A stretch of 64,000 nt of DNA from the NCBI RefSeq assembly GCF_000754095.2, contig NZ_JQSG02000006.1, positions 747,501 to 811,500 of the forward strand, read 5' to 3'. The notes beneath the pieces are model-generated. The model did no database searches. It was not told where the DNA came from and saw nothing but the letters and a program-made list of their open reading frames with translations. Of the stretch, positions 63,645 to 64,000 are shown piece by piece (position 1 is the stretch's first letter; each line of letters begins with the position of its first letter). A program made the translations under genes and the position numbers. This DNA comes from Acidihalobacter prosperus (GTDB lineage Bacteria; Pseudomonadota; Gammaproteobacteria; DSM-5130; Acidihalobacteraceae).

Positions 63645-63728
63645 AGACACTCCAGACGGGCAACCAAGGATGTCGGGTGCCGTGACAATGCGAATCTCAG
63701 GAGGATGATATGCAGGGTTGCGTCTATC

Positions 63729-63748
63729 CATCAATGCTATGATTGGTG
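63729..63748 (+). promoter_or_regulatory. Imperfect inverted repeat, candidate LysR site
   Basis: CATCAAT-N6-ATTGGTG is an inverted repeat with one mismatch, in the 132-base space between the reductase and the second lysR gene. Probable operator, by position only. Confidence 0.4.
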
Positions 63749-63776
63749 ATATCTAACACAACATTTTGGGATATAT

Positions 63777-64000
63777 ATGAGTAGGTCCGTCCTTGATGTT
63801 GATGCCGTGCGTGCGTTCGTCACGATTGTCGATTTTCAGAGCTTCACCAAGGCAGCAGATGCGCTTGGCACGACTCAGGGGGCGATCAGTGTCAAATTGA
63901 AACGCCTTGAGGCGCGTCTAGGACACAAGCTGATCGAACGCACTCCGCGATGGGTACGCCTGTCGGCGCAAGGCGCCGTATTTCTGAATGCTGCGCGTGA
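63777..64000 (+). CDS. LysR family regulator, 5' part (runs off window)
   Basis: ATG 63777 starts an open frame that continues past the window edge. The first 74 codons are a clear LysR HTH (AVRAFVTIVDFQSFTKAADALGTTQGAISVKLKRLEARLG, then HKLIERTPRWVRLSAQG). Divergent from the reductase/MFS pair, so probably their regulator. The ligand domain lies outside the window. Confidence 0.88.
   Translation, partial: MSRSVLDVDAVRAFVTIVDFQSFTKAADALGTTQGAISVKLKRLEARLGHKLIERTPRWVRLSAQGAVFLNAAR

Overview
The window (GC-rich for most of its length) reads as a chromosome segment of a sulfur-oxidising, probably salt-adapted gammaproteobacterium of the Chromatiales/Ectothiorhodospiraceae kind. The main clues are a complete soxB, a birA-coaX-SPOR operon next to an rRNA operon and tRNA-Thr, a minCDE locus, an E1-E2-E3 pyruvate dehydrogenase operon with a lipoyl-E3 fusion, and an asnO-type amidotransferase for the osmolyte N-acetylglutaminylglutamine amide. 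The lineage is an inference; no alignment or search was run.

Layout. 1-1477: 3' part of a 23S rRNA, 5S rRNA and terminator. 1521-5945: lytic transglycosylase, birA, coaX, SPOR protein, tRNA-Thr(TGT), PilZ and DUF924 proteins. 6015-8272: a tightly overlapping five-gene minus-strand operon (class II aldolase, PadR, carboxymuconolactone decarboxylase-like, unknown, thioredoxin) with a palindromic operator. 8317-11341: ergothioneine genes egtCB, divergent from egtD. 11351-18356: phosphate/polyphosphate block phoBR-ppx, a small lipoprotein, ppk and phoU, with two Pho boxes. 18367-22465: unknown gene, truD, soxB and a Dsb-like protein. 22477-27755: argD-argF-modE overlapping head to tail, then a molybdate/tungstate ABC transporter behind ModE-like sites. 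27876-32566: sodB, asnO, grxD, a receiver-GGDEF protein with a degenerate active site, and RNase T. 32649-38628: aceE-aceF-lpd. 38629-39124: decayed sequence. 39125-50778: PhnD-like binding protein, helical unknown, MotY-like protein, argG, cardiolipin synthase-like protein, mpl-ubiX-LON operon, thioredoxin, membrane protein. 50809-55789: minE, minD, minC, gloA, argA and argE. 55903-59194: a GNAT/C39-peptidase, RimK-like ligase and GST operon. 59436-64000: an accessory region of visibly lower GC with two LysR divergons (SDR lacking its catalytic residues, MFS exporter, NADPH/F420-type reductase).

Working together: argA, argE, argD, argF and argG supply most of a linear arginine pathway, although scattered. 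PhoB/PhoR with Pho boxes near ppk/phoU and phoB suggests phosphate-controlled polyphosphate metabolism. SoxB, ergothioneine, Fe-SOD, glutaredoxin and two CAPC thioredoxins fit a cell handling reduced sulfur and oxidants. The most novel-looking systems are the GNAT/C39-RimK-GST operon, the aldolase-PadR-CMD-unknown-thioredoxin operon, and the argDF-modE-transporter coupling.
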